A DNA stretch of 9,230 nt from CAVUCE01 sp963739985 (GCA_963739985.1 CAVUCE010000012.1:1-9230), one strand, 5' to 3'. Shown: positions 1 through 7,770, counted from the stretch's first letter. Translations and numbers: made by a program. The notes: generated by a model from the letters alone, not told the origin.

Positions 1-9
1 AATAAGAAC

Positions 10-2193
10 ATGTTAACTTTGAGAAAACTCTTGATAGGTTGTATCATTTTTCTTTCTTCTACTGTCTGTTTTGGTCAAAATTATAATATGGAAGTAATAG
101 CCAAATGGGGAGTAAAAAATTTATACGGAGCTTTTACTTCGAATCAGAATTATGGATATTTAGCAAATGATACTTTAATTACAATATTAGACATAAGCGA
201 TGCCAGACACATAAAACAAATTAGCCAAATAACGATTCCGGTTGGAGCTCAGCGATTGATTATTCATAATAATTTACTTTTTGTCCTGAATGGTGAATAT
301 GATGCATTCATTGACGTGTCCAATCCGAAAAACCCGGTCTTAATAAAATATAGTGACAAAGACTGGATAATGGATATAAAGTTTGTCGGATCAAAAGCAA
401 TTGTCTTATCTTCTTATGGTCTTAGAATAGTTGATTTGAATTATAATTTTGGTGATAAGATAACTGATTCACTAAACTTTTGGGGAGGTAATTATTTACA
501 GCTTAAAAACAACCTTGCATATGTCTCATGTATAAATTCAGATTCGATAAAAGTATTTGATCTGGGGAATTTTGATAAAATTAAATTTATTAAAGGTTTC
601 AGGATCAATAATCAAGTAAGTATAAATATTTATAACAATACATTATTTGTTTCAAGCGGAAATTCGGGTCTTACTTTATTTAATATAGACAATCCCGATA
701 CCTTAATATTAACTCAGAAAATAAATGGTACTGATACGGCGTATGTAAACTCTATTGTTGTGCGTGATTCTTTAATTTTTATTAAGTATAAGTTTGGGCT
801 GATAAAAATATATAAATACATAGGAAATACGATCGGTGATTTAATCAGTAGCTTTCGTTTAATTTCAATAGGAGTATATTATTCGATAAATGACCAGAGA
901 ATATATTTTGTGGATCCTTTCGAAGGTTTAAAAATCTTTGATTACAGTAATCCTAAAAAACTGTTTGAGGTAGGTAGTTACTATACTCCAAATGTTAAAT
1001 CTTTTTTCATTTATGGTGGAAAAATATATTTTACTGCACATGATGATAAATTGTACATATTGAATTATTCTGATTTAAATAAAACACCAATTGCTTCGAT
1101 ATCCGGGATAGATAAAAATGCAGAAATATTATATATAAATAATAATGAAATTTATTTAAAATCATCAGATACTCTTAAAGTTTATAGTGAAATTAATTCT
1201 GATAGTTTGCATTTGTTAAACAGTGTATTCTTACCTCATATAAACGATATATTTGTAGGAGAAAAATATATTGTTATTACTTCAGACTCATTGTGTAATG
1301 TATACACTCTTAATACAGAATTAAATAAATTATACACCCTTGAATCGGATAAATTGCCTTTTTATCCTATTAAGAGCCAGATGGATGGAAACTTACTGAT
1401 AGTAAATAGTCCTTCTTATATATACTTATATGATATCTCTAATATATCAAATATTTTGTATTTAAATAAAATCGGCCTAAAAAATATAAATGAAATTATT
1501 CCGGGCTTCCTTAGTGTGGTATTAAAGAATAATTACATTTATTGTGTGGAAGAGTATCAATATTATTCAGGAGAAGGGGTTAAAACCTATACAAACTATG
1601 ATTTATTAATATATGATATTACAGACAAAAACAATATTAATGAAATCTATTCATTAACTACAGACTTAAATTTAAATAAATTGATTGAATACAATAATAA
1701 ACTCTTTTTGGAATATAATAATTATAATATTGCGGTTTACGATTTGACATTAAAAAATAATCCTCAAAAAATTGGTGACTTAACTTTCAGGCTCAATGAT
1801 GGCATTAATAGCCTCAAAATTGATAGCAATTATATTACAATATCTGAGGGACTTGATGGTACGCTTGGACTGGACGTATTTAAATATCCATATATTACTA
1901 ATATTAAAAACTACCAAAGTGAAAATCCTTCAATATTCCGTTTGTGCCCAAACTATCCCAATCCTTTCAATCCTTCAACAACAATAAAATATTCACTTCC
2001 TAAAGCAGAAAATATTACCTTAAAAATTTATGATATCTTAGGTAGAAAAGTGAAAACTCTTGTTAATGAAGAAAAACCTGCCGGCAATTATTCTATAGAG
2101 TTCAACGGAAAAGATATGCCAAGCGGTGTTTATTTCTATCAAATCCGGGCGGGCGTTTTTACGGAAACCAGAAAAATGTTACTATTGAAGTAA
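10..2193 (+). CDS. Secreted LVIVD-repeat (beta-propeller-like) protein with T9SS type A sorting domain
   Basis: This is a 727-residue exported protein of unknown substrate. Residues 1-22 form a signal peptide: basic LRK, then a hydrophobic core, then a likely cut after CFG. The body (about 30-630) is made of loosely repeated strands of the type 'LFV...GLTLFNIDNPD', 'IYFVDPFEGLKIFDYSNPKK' and 'LLIVNSPSYIYLYDISNIS', with spacing of about 40-60 residues, as in LVIVD repeats, which fold as a beta-propeller. The last 79 residues (about 649-727) are a T9SS sorting domain: YPNPFNPSTT at 649-658, YDILGRKV at 674-681, SGVYFYQIRAG at 705-715. In that family the domain directs passage through the outer membrane and is usually cleaved, with the protein released or attached to the surface. 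The ATG at 10 is chosen because the signal peptide starts there. The 9 bases upstream contain no in-frame stop, and the promoter lies outside the window. The stop overlaps the next start by one base. Confidence 0.9.
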   Translation: MLTLRKLLIGCIIFLSSTVCFGQNYNMEVIAKWGVKNLYGAFTSNQNYGYLANDTLITILDISDARHIKQISQITIPVGAQRLIIHNNLLFVLNGEYDAFIDVSNPKNPVLIKYSDKDWIMDIKFVGSKAIVLSSYGLRIVDLNYNFGDKITDSLNFWGGNYLQLKNNLAYVSCINSDSIKVFDLGNFDKIKFIKGFRINNQVSINIYNNTLFVSSGNSGLTLFNIDNPDTLILTQKINGTDTAYVNSIVVRDSLIFIKYKFGLIKIYKYIGNTIGDLISSFRLISIGVYYSINDQRIYFVDPFEGLKIFDYSNPKKLFEVGSYYTPNVKSFFIYGGKIYFTAHDDKLYILNYSDLNKTPIASISGIDKNAEILYINNNEIYLKSSDTLKVYSEINSDSLHLLNSVFLPHINDIFVGEKYIVITSDSLCNVYTLNTELNKLYTLESDKLPFYPIKSQMDGNLLIVNSPSYIYLYDISNISNILYLNKIGLKNINEIIPGFLSVVLKNNYIYCVEEYQYYSGEGVKTYTNYDLLIYDITDKNNINEIYSLTTDLNLNKLIEYNNKLFLEYNNYNIAVYDLTLKNNPQKIGDLTFRLNDGINSLKIDSNYITISEGLDGTLGLDVFKYPYITNIKNYQSENPSIFRLCPNYPNPFNPSTTIKYSLPKAENITLKIYDILGRKVKTLVNEEKPAGNYSIEFNGKDMPSGVYFYQIRAGVFTETRKMLLLK

Positions 2194-2195
2194 TG
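2191..2195 (+). other. TAATG stop/start overlap (translational coupling)
   Basis: The stop TAA (2191-2193) of the secreted protein shares its last A with the ATG (2193-2195) of the GT2 gene. No clear Shine-Dalgarno sequence precedes this start, so re-initiation by ribosomes finishing the upstream gene is the simplest reading. Coupling is an inference from the overlap. Confidence 0.6.
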
Positions 2196-3056
2196 AAAAT
2201 TACAAATTTTTCCCCAGACTCTCTCTCGGGAGCCGTTATATTATATAATCCCGACGGAAATGTTATAAAAAATATTTTATCTTACCTCGACAAGATAAAT
2301 GTTCTATATATTATCGATAATTCCAAAGAAACAGCACAATTTATTTCTGACTTTGTTAAATATAATCCCGGCAAGGTCGAATATATATTCAATAACGGGA
2401 ATCTGGGTGTAGCCTCGGCATTAAATATTGCAGTAGATGAAGCACTAAAAGACGGATATTGATTATTTATTAACTATGGACCAGGATAGTTATTTTGAAG
2501 AAGGATCATTGGAAATTCTTATTGCAATATCTACAGATCCAGAAAACAATCGGAATTTATTCACCGTTTCATAAAAACAAGTTTTTTACAAATCCCCCCG
2601 GAAAGGCGATACCGGAAGAAGTTTCAGATGTTATGACATTCCGGGAACATTCTAAATCTTTCCGTAATTGAAAAAATTGGTAAATTTAAAGATGATTTTT
2701 TTATTGATTATGTTGATATAGAATATTGCTTAAGATTAAGAAAAAATGGTTTTAAAATACTGAGAATAAATAATTCTTTTTTGATTCATAACGAAGCTGA
2801 TTTAAGTAGAAAAAAAATATTCGGTAAAACGGTTTATCCCCAAAATCATTCATCATTAAGATGGTATTATAAAGTAAGAAATTATCTTTACCTTAGAGAT
2901 GAATATTATAAATTATTCAAAGAATATTTTTCAACTGAAAAAAAGAATGTTAGAAATAGTATAGTTAAGATTTTGTTTTTCGAGAAAGGAAAAATTAAAA
3001 AATTTTATATGATACTAAAAGGATATATTCACTACCAAAAAAAAGATAACAGGTAA
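2193..3056 (+). pseudogene. Glycosyltransferase family 2, rhamnosyltransferase-like, frameshifted (three breaks)
   Basis: The reconstructed product is about 286 residues, usual for a rhamnosyltransferase-like GT2 enzyme, which would transfer a sugar from a nucleotide donor to a growing glycan on the cytoplasmic side. Reading frame by frame: 2193-2459 gives the GT-A start (SGAVILYNP, IIDNSKE, NGNLGVASALN) up to KDGY. A +1 shift at 2460 leads to DYLLTMDQDS, with the metal-binding DQD. A second +1 shift near 2545 leads to TIGIYSPFHKNKFF. A third near 2639 leads to SGNILNLSVIEKIG, DYVDIEYCLRLRKNGFKI and the WYYKVRNYLYL tail typical of this group. Three +1 shifts restore the starting frame, which runs to the TAA at 3054-3056. 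The apparent TTG start at 2781 is only where the restored frame is long enough to notice, not a real start. As written, translation would stop at 2462, before the DQD. The reconstruction is firm; the rhamnose specificity is a guess. Confidence 0.85.
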
Positions 3057-3070
3057 GTTTCCCGGCTAAT

Positions 3071-4020
3071 ATGGATATTTCTATTATTATAATAAACTAC
3101 AATTTGAGTAATGAGACTAAGAATTGTATAGATAGCCTTTTGAAGGTTGCTGATGATTTCGATTTTGAAATAATTTTGGTTGATAATCATTCCGAAGACG
3201 AATCAATTTTAAAAATTGCAGAAAATTATAAACAAAGTGAAAAAATAAATCTGAGTTTCATCCGGACAGAAAAAAATATTGGTTTTGGTAATGCATGTAA
3301 TTTAGCTGCAGAAAAGGCTTACGGAGAATGGTTATTTCTGTTAAATCCGGATACTCTTACAAAACAAAACATTTTTCAACAGGTGTTAAACGAATTTCAA
3401 GATGAATCTATAAAAGAAGGAATTATCGGATTAAATGTAAATAGCAGTAATTTATTGGATTATTCTGCAGGATTATTTCCAAATTTCTTCTTAGAGTTTT
3501 TAAATGTTTTCTTGATAGGAAGATATTTTGAAGCAGCTTTTATAAAATTTAAGACTTTACTATCCAGGACAAAAAAAATAAAAGTACAGTGGGTGATGGG
3601 AGCAGCGCTCTTTATCAGAAAAGATTTATTTGCCAGAAGTAAATGGTTTTGATCCCGATTATTTCCTTTATTTTGAGGAAATGGATTTATGCAAACGAGT
3701 AATCGATAAAGGATTGCCTGTTACCTATTTGCCGAATTTAACCATTGAACATCTCGGCAGCGTAAGTTCAAAAAAGAATTATTACTTTTTCACAAAAATG
3801 TTTTATAAAGGTAAACTTCTCTTCTTAAAAAAACATTCTGAAGTTCCGGCTTTTGATATTTATAAAATTTTGTTTTTTTTGACAATTTTGACACAGATAA
3901 TTTTTTGGCAGTGTATGAAATTAAAAAATAAGGAAAAATCTATTGGGAAAAATTCACGCATTCGGTGAAATTATTAAAAATTTGAATACTCCCGGAAAAA
4001 TTACAAATCTACCCTTATAA
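3071..4020 (+). pseudogene. Glycosyltransferase family 2, frameshifted (two breaks)
   Basis: A second GT2 enzyme, about 315 residues when reconstructed. The open part 3071-3652 carries the GT-A core: IIIINYN at 5-11, EIILVDNHSEDE at 33-44, GFGNACNLAA at 71-80, and LLNPDT at 90-95 in the place of the DXD metal site (the NPD form is common in WbbL-like members). VMGAALFIRKDLFA follows. A +1 shift at about 3635 moves to the frame reading EVNGFDPDYFLYFEEMDLCKR, the conserved acceptor/base segment, which closes at 3968. A further +1 shift in the five-A run 3948-3952 would continue as IHAFGEIIKNLNTPGKITN and stop at 4018-4020, three bases before the next ATG. That spacing fits the tight packing here better than a stop at 3968. 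The first break is clear from the motifs. The second is inferred from extension and spacing. The start is 14 bases after the previous stop. The sugar is unknown. Confidence 0.83.
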
Positions 4021-4023
4021 GAA

Positions 4024-5148
4024 ATGAAGATAGCTGTAAACCTTTTACCATTCAGAAAAAAACTTGCCGGAGCAGGAAAGTATGCATATAAAATTATCTG
4101 GGAAATTTCAAAAATAGATCCCCATAATGATTATTATCTTTTTATAACGGAGGAAGGAAAAGAAAATTTCAAAATAATCAAAGATAATTTTCATTTTATA
4201 AGTAGTCAAAATTTAATCCGAATTTTTTCTTGTATCGTATTTTTTGGGAACAAGTGATCTTTCCATTGAAGCTTAAAAAACTGAATCCAGATATCATTTT
4301 TACTCCTTCGGTTGCAGTTCCTTTTTTGTTAAAAGGAAATTTTTTTACTACAATACATGATCTTGCATACAAGAAGAATAAAAGCAAATACTCATTTTTA
4401 CGTAGAATTTATCTAAATATTATTACTAAAATTGCAGTAAAAAAGTCTAAAGTTATTTTTACAGTCTCAAATTTTTCTAAAAGAGAAATTGAAAATGAAT
4501 TTCATCTAGAAAACAAGAAAGTTTTAGTAACATATAATGGTGTTGATGAAACTATTTTTCCGAAATGTATTCTTCTGAGAGGATCAAGCGAGTTTAAGAA
4601 AAAATACAATTTACCGGAGGATTTTATTTTATACGTCGGTGCAATTGAACCTGGGAAAAACTTGGATAAATTATTTTATTGCTTTTTCGGAGTTAATTAA
4701 AAAATATAATAGTGGAATTTATCTTGCTTTAACATCCGGTATTGGATGGGGTAATCAATTTCTACTAAATTTAATAGATGAATTGAAAATTAAAGAAAAG
4801 TAATTTTACTCCCATATATTCCGGAAAATGAATTGCCTATACTATATAAATGTTCTAGAATGCTTGCTTATTTATCAAGTTATGAAGGTTTCGGTATCCC
4901 GGTATTGGAGGCTTTAGCGCCGGAATCCGGTTATTACTTCAAAATCTCAAGCTATAATGGAATTTTCAAAAGATGTAGTTTTTTCTGTTAATCATGAAAA
5001 CATAGATGAGATTGTTGAAATGTAATGTATAAAATAATTAACGATAGGGAAATAGTATAAACCTATAATTATAAAAGGAAAGAAAGAAGCAGAAAAATTT
5101 CAGTGGTCAAATTCCGCAAAAATTATTATTGATCAAATTTCTTCTTAA
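4024..5148 (+). pseudogene. Glycosyltransferase family 4 (GT-B), frameshifted (six breaks)
   Basis: Reconstruction gives about 370 residues, full length for GT4 enzymes that add mannose, rhamnose or a related sugar to lipid-linked glycans. The N-terminal half starts MKIAVNLLPFRKKLAGAGKYAYKI. A -1 type shift near 4207-4217 leads to FFLYRIFWEQVIFPLKL, then TTIHDLAYKK, IFTVSNFSKREI and VTYNGVDE, all normal family landmarks. The C-terminal Rossmann half begins ILYVGAIEPGKNLDKLF. A +1 shift near 4677 gives IAFSELIKKYNSGIYLAL. A missing A before 4800 gives VILLPYIPENELPILYK and then YEGFGIPVLEAL, an intact EX7E donor-binding motif. A shift between 4917 and 4927 disturbs the expected 'AxGxPVITS' and resumes at PVITSKSQAIMEF. 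Shifts near 5023 and 5058 lead to YKIINDRE and GKKEAEKFQWSNSAKIIIDQ, the usual C-terminal helix, with the stop at 5146-5148. Only 4024-4257 and 4230-4700 appear as sizeable open pieces. Confidence 0.82.
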
Positions 5149-5222
5149 TTACCGAATTGTACATGTCTTTATCAATAGCTTTACTTATTCGTAAAATTTA
5201 TTAAGGACTTAAAAGAGAATAA
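5149..5222 (+). other. Longest gap in the gene cluster (74 bases)
   Basis: This AT-rich spacer separates the GT4 gene from the formyltransferase. I looked for a Bacteroidota-type -7 box (TAnnTTTG), a sigma-70-like pair and a hairpin with a T tract, and saw none convincing. A weak purine stretch, AAGAGAA at about 5213-5219, lies just before the ATG at 5223 and may help ribosome binding. Confidence 0.4.
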
Positions 5223-6030
5223 ATGTTAAAAATTTTATTAGTTACACAGGATGATCCATTTTTCACTCCAATATTTTTTAATGAATTACTTAAAAATGAG
5301 ATCACTAATAAATTTGAACTTAAAGGAATCATAATTCAGCCACCATTAGGAAAAAAATCGCTCAAGAAATTGATCAAACAAATGTATAATTTCTATGGTC
5401 CTTTCAATTTCGTAATTTTAGGCACAAAATTTATAGTATATAAATCTTTAAATTATATTGCTCTGAAAATTTTTAACGGAAAATTTCCCGGAGTTTTTTC
5501 TGTTGAACACATTTTAAGAAAAAAGAACTTAAATGTTATAAATATTAAAAATATAAATTCAGAGAAATCGTTGGACATTTTGAGAGCAATGGATTTAGAT
5601 ATAATTTTTTCAATTGCAGCAAGTCAGATATTTAAGAAGGATATTTTGGAATTGCCGAGGTTGGGTTGTTTTAATATTCACACTTCAAATCTTCCCAAAA
5701 ATAGGGGAATGATGCCTAATTTTTGGTCTCTATATAATTATGAATCCGAACCAATTAGTGCAATCACTATTCATCAAATGAATAATACACTTGATGATGG
5801 TAATATTTTATTACAAAAAGAATTTAAATTAACTCCCCAAAAAACGTTGGAGAAATTAATAATTAGAGACCAAGAAATTAAGCGTAGATGTTTTCACAGA
5901 AGCTATTAAATTAATAGATAAAGGAGACTATAGGTTATATTTTAATGATGTGAAAGCATCAACATATAACACATTTCCTACAAAAGATGATGTGAAACGA
6001 TTTAAGCAAAAAGGGTTGCGATTAAGATGA
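5223..6030 (+). CDS. Formyltransferase-family protein (putative sugar N-formyltransferase), one frameshift
   Basis: A Formyl_trans_N (Met-tRNA formyltransferase-like) enzyme, expected to move a formyl group from 10-formyl-tetrahydrofolate to an amine. The catalytic trio of the family is visible: N151 and H153 in NIHTSNLPKNRG, and D191 in TLDDGNIL. The N-terminal part is Rossmann-like (MLKILLVTQDD), and IIFSIAASQIFKKDIL (127-142) matches the strand/helix before the active site. The uninterrupted reading ends at 5909 after 228 residues. A +1 shift at about 5865 instead gives ETKKLSVDVFTEAIKLI and continues, without a stop, to TGA at 6028-6030, for a 268-residue product whose end overlaps the next ATG by four bases. 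The overlap supports 6030 as the natural end. The cluster context favours a glycan amino sugar as substrate rather than Met-tRNA, and no C-terminal tRNA-binding domain of the Fmt type is evident. The acceptor cannot be named. Confidence 0.83.
6027..6030 (+). other. ATGA overlap between formyltransferase and deacetylase
   Basis: The deacetylase ATG (6027-6029) overlaps the TGA (6028-6030) that ends the repaired formyltransferase frame. The overlap indicates translational coupling and probably balanced synthesis of the two enzymes. It depends on accepting the frame correction at about 5865. Confidence 0.6.
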
Positions 6031-6884
6031 AATGTCTTTTAAGTATAGACGTTGAAGACTGGTTCCAAGTAGAAAATTTGAAAGAAGCGATCTCCAATAA
6101 ATCATGGGATACGCAAACATCTAGAGTTGAGAAAAATGTTAATCTGATACTTGAACAATTAAATCAGCGTGAAGTAAAAGCAACATTTTTTGTGCTAGGA
6201 TGGATAGCTGAAAGATATCCCCAATTAATAAAAAAAATATATAACGAAGGTCATGAAATTGCTTGTCATGGTTATAACCATGAACTTGTGTATACTTTAT
6301 CACCCAAAAAATTTTCTGATGATGTATCAAAAGCTAAAATAATTTTAGAAAATATTATTGGAGAAAAAATTATCGGTTATAGAGCTCCAAGTTTTTCAAT
6401 TACAGAATGGGCATTTGAAATTTTAATATCCTTAGGATTTAAATATGATTCTAGCTTTTTTTTGAGTGTTGGACATAATAGATACGGAAAACTCAAAAAT
6501 ATACCAGTTCATGATAGCACAGTTTTTAAAATTAAAGAGAATTTTTACCAAGTTGGGTTGTCTTCTTTAAAAATTAGGAATGTAAAGCTTCCTTGGTCAG
6601 GCGGCTTTTACTTCAGATTCATCCCCTATTTTTTATTTAAAATGGGAATAAAAAATATCTTGAATCAGAATGATGTATTTGTTTTTTATATACATCCATG
6701 GGAGTTTGACCCAGATCAACCAAGAGTTAGTAATATAAAAATGAATTATAAACTGAGGCATTACTTAAATCTCGATAAAACGGCAGAAAACTTTAAGAAA
6801 CTTTTAGCTGATTTCAATTTTTGTCCAATAAGAGAAATAATTACCCTTGCGGATAATAATATAAATCATTCAAAAAGTGAATAA
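6027..6884 (+). CDS. Polysaccharide deacetylase, NodB/CE4 type, XrtA-locus-like
   Basis: An intact 285-residue enzyme of the carbohydrate esterase 4 fold, predicted to remove N-acetyl groups from a glycan by metal-dependent hydrolysis. Motif 1 is SIDVEDW (6-12), with D8 as likely catalytic base and D11 as metal ligand. Motif 2 is HGYNH, with H81 and H85 as the other metal ligands. Motif 3 is YRAPSFS (118-124). FFVLGWIAERYPQLI precedes motif 2. Downstream, SGGFYFRFIPYFLF (191-204) and YIHPWEFDPDQPRV (221-234) are characteristic of the subgroup found with exosortase/PEP-CTERM exopolysaccharide clusters, which carries a DUF3473-like C-terminus. There is no signal peptide or membrane segment, which suggests work in the cytoplasm on a nucleotide sugar or lipid-linked intermediate, as argued for that subgroup. 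No frame problem is seen. The start is fixed by the overlap with the upstream gene and by motif 1 beginning at residue 6. Confidence 0.92.
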   Translation: MKCLLSIDVEDWFQVENLKEAISNKSWDTQTSRVEKNVNLILEQLNQREVKATFFVLGWIAERYPQLIKKIYNEGHEIACHGYNHELVYTLSPKKFSDDVSKAKIILENIIGEKIIGYRAPSFSITEWAFEILISLGFKYDSSFFLSVGHNRYGKLKNIPVHDSTVFKIKENFYQVGLSSLKIRNVKLPWSGGFYFRFIPYFLFKMGIKNILNQNDVFVFYIHPWEFDPDQPRVSNIKMNYKLRHYLNLDKTAENFKKLLADFNFCPIREIITLADNNINHSKSE

Positions 6885-6889
6885 GATAT

Positions 6890-7726
6890 ATGAAGTTTGA
6901 CAAAAATATTATTGTTAGTATAGTAATGCCAACATATAATAGAGCTGAACTAATTAGCAATGCCATAGATAGCGTGTTGAAGCAGGAATTTAACTCTTGG
7001 GAATTATTAGTGATTGATAATGAGTCAACTGATAATACGAAACAAATAGTAACAAAATATTTAGAAACCGATCATAGAATAAAATATCACTTTATAAAAA
7101 AATCCCTAACTCCCGGACTTTCTGAATATCTTAACTACGGTATTAAAGTAGCCATAGGCAAATATATTGCTAGACTTGACGACGACGACGAATGGTGTGA
7201 TAATTATAAACTTACTAAGCAAGTCAATTTTTTAGATGAGAATCTTGACTATAATTTAGTAGGCGGTGGTGCAATTATGGTAGATAACAATAAAAAGGAA
7301 TTATATAAATTCTTTAAACGTCAACTTGACGAAGAGATTAGGAAGACCGCATTATTCGCTTGTCCATTTTGGCATAGTACAGTACTATTTCGAAAAAGTA
7401 TTATTGATATAATTGGGGGCTATAAAAACATTAGATTTGGTGAAGACTGGGAATTTTGGCTTAGAATTGGAAGAATAGGAAAGTTTTACAACTTCAAGGA
7501 TTATTTTTCGTTATATCTTAATACAGGCAACAATTTTTCTGTAAATCACCAAAGATTCGTTGGAAAAACCATACTAAGAATTATTAAAGATTATAGGACT
7601 GATTATCCTCATTATAAAAAAGCATATCTATTAAATTATTTACAATATTTATATTCATTTAGTCCGAAATTTATAAAAAATCGAACACAGACTTTGTTAT
7701 TCTTTGTTAAAAGAAATTATTTCTAA
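6890..7726 (+). CDS. Glycosyltransferase family 2
   Basis: An intact 278-residue GT-A glycosyltransferase. VSIVMPTYNRAELISNAIDSVLKQ (nucleotide-binding start) spans residues 9-32. ELLVIDNESTDNT follows at 38-50. ARLDDDDEW (94-102) is the metal/nucleotide-sugar DXD site, written as four GAC codons in a row. FRKSIIDIIGGYKNIRFGEDWEFWLRI (167-193) holds the ED pair that supplies the catalytic base in this family. The C-terminus is lysine/tyrosine-rich (LLNYLQYLYSFSPKFIK) with no clear transmembrane helix, so it is probably a peripheral cytoplasmic enzyme. The layout resembles EpsE/WfgD-type enzymes of exopolysaccharide and O-antigen clusters, but donor and acceptor cannot be read from the sequence. 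It starts 5 bases after the deacetylase stop and is likely co-transcribed. An insertion sequence begins about 20 bases after its stop and does not appear to have truncated it. Confidence 0.9.
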   Translation: MKFDKNIIVSIVMPTYNRAELISNAIDSVLKQEFNSWELLVIDNESTDNTKQIVTKYLETDHRIKYHFIKKSLTPGLSEYLNYGIKVAIGKYIARLDDDDEWCDNYKLTKQVNFLDENLDYNLVGGGAIMVDNNKKELYKFFKRQLDEEIRKTALFACPFWHSTVLFRKSIIDIIGGYKNIRFGEDWEFWLRIGRIGKFYNFKDYFSLYLNTGNNFSVNHQRFVGKTILRIIKDYRTDYPHYKKAYLLNYLQYLYSFSPKFIKNRTQTLLFFVKRNYF

Positions 7727-7746
7727 TTTACAATACCAGACCTAAA

Positions 7747-7765
7747 TAGTCGCACCTTAATAAAA
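7747..7765 (+). repeat. Left terminal inverted repeat of the IS
   Basis: Nineteen bases starting TAGTCGCACCTTAATAAAA pair with the reverse complement of 9212-9230 at 15 of 19 positions. The matches are concentrated in TAGTCG and CCTTAA. The repeat begins about 20 bases after the stop of the glycosyltransferase gene. Confidence 0.78.
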
Positions 7766-7770
7766 CGCAA

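Noticed and set aside
10..78. Lipoprotein signal at Cys20 of the secreted protein
   Set aside because: The residues before the cysteine (S-T-V-C) do not fit a lipobox, which needs a small G/A/S directly before it. An ordinary signal peptide cut after CFG is more likely.
1796..1987. Plus-strand open frame of 63 residues
   Set aside because: It sits in another frame inside the secreted protein, where the main frame encodes a continuous protein leading into the sorting domain.
2781..3056. Separate 91-residue gene beginning at a TTG
   Set aside because: The same frame continues upstream without a stop to about 2640 (SGNILNLSV...), and the residues are the C-terminal part of the GT2 gene that starts at 2193.
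4196..4387. Minus-strand open frame of 63 residues
   Set aside because: It lies opposite the GT4 coding sequence, with no family motif and no start signal, and the plus strand carries recognisable GT4 sequence there.
4230..4700. Separate 156-residue gene beginning at a TTG
   Set aside because: It is the middle of the GT4 gene. The frame extends upstream as FNPNFFLYRIFWEQ and joins the segment starting at 4024 by a one-base shift.
2460..5865. Phase-variable or programmed frameshifting of the glycosyltransferases
   Set aside because: The breaks are mostly not in long homopolymers or short tandem repeats, there are too many per gene, and they vary in sign, so neither slipped-strand phase variation nor a recoding signal fits.
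6139..6330. Minus-strand open frame of 63 residues
   Set aside because: It is opposite the intact deacetylase, across its catalytic motif 2, and looks like a chance open frame.
7179..7190. Four tandem GAC codons as a microsatellite
   Set aside because: They encode the DDDD of the glycosyltransferase metal site. Protein function explains the run, and it is too short to call a repeat locus.
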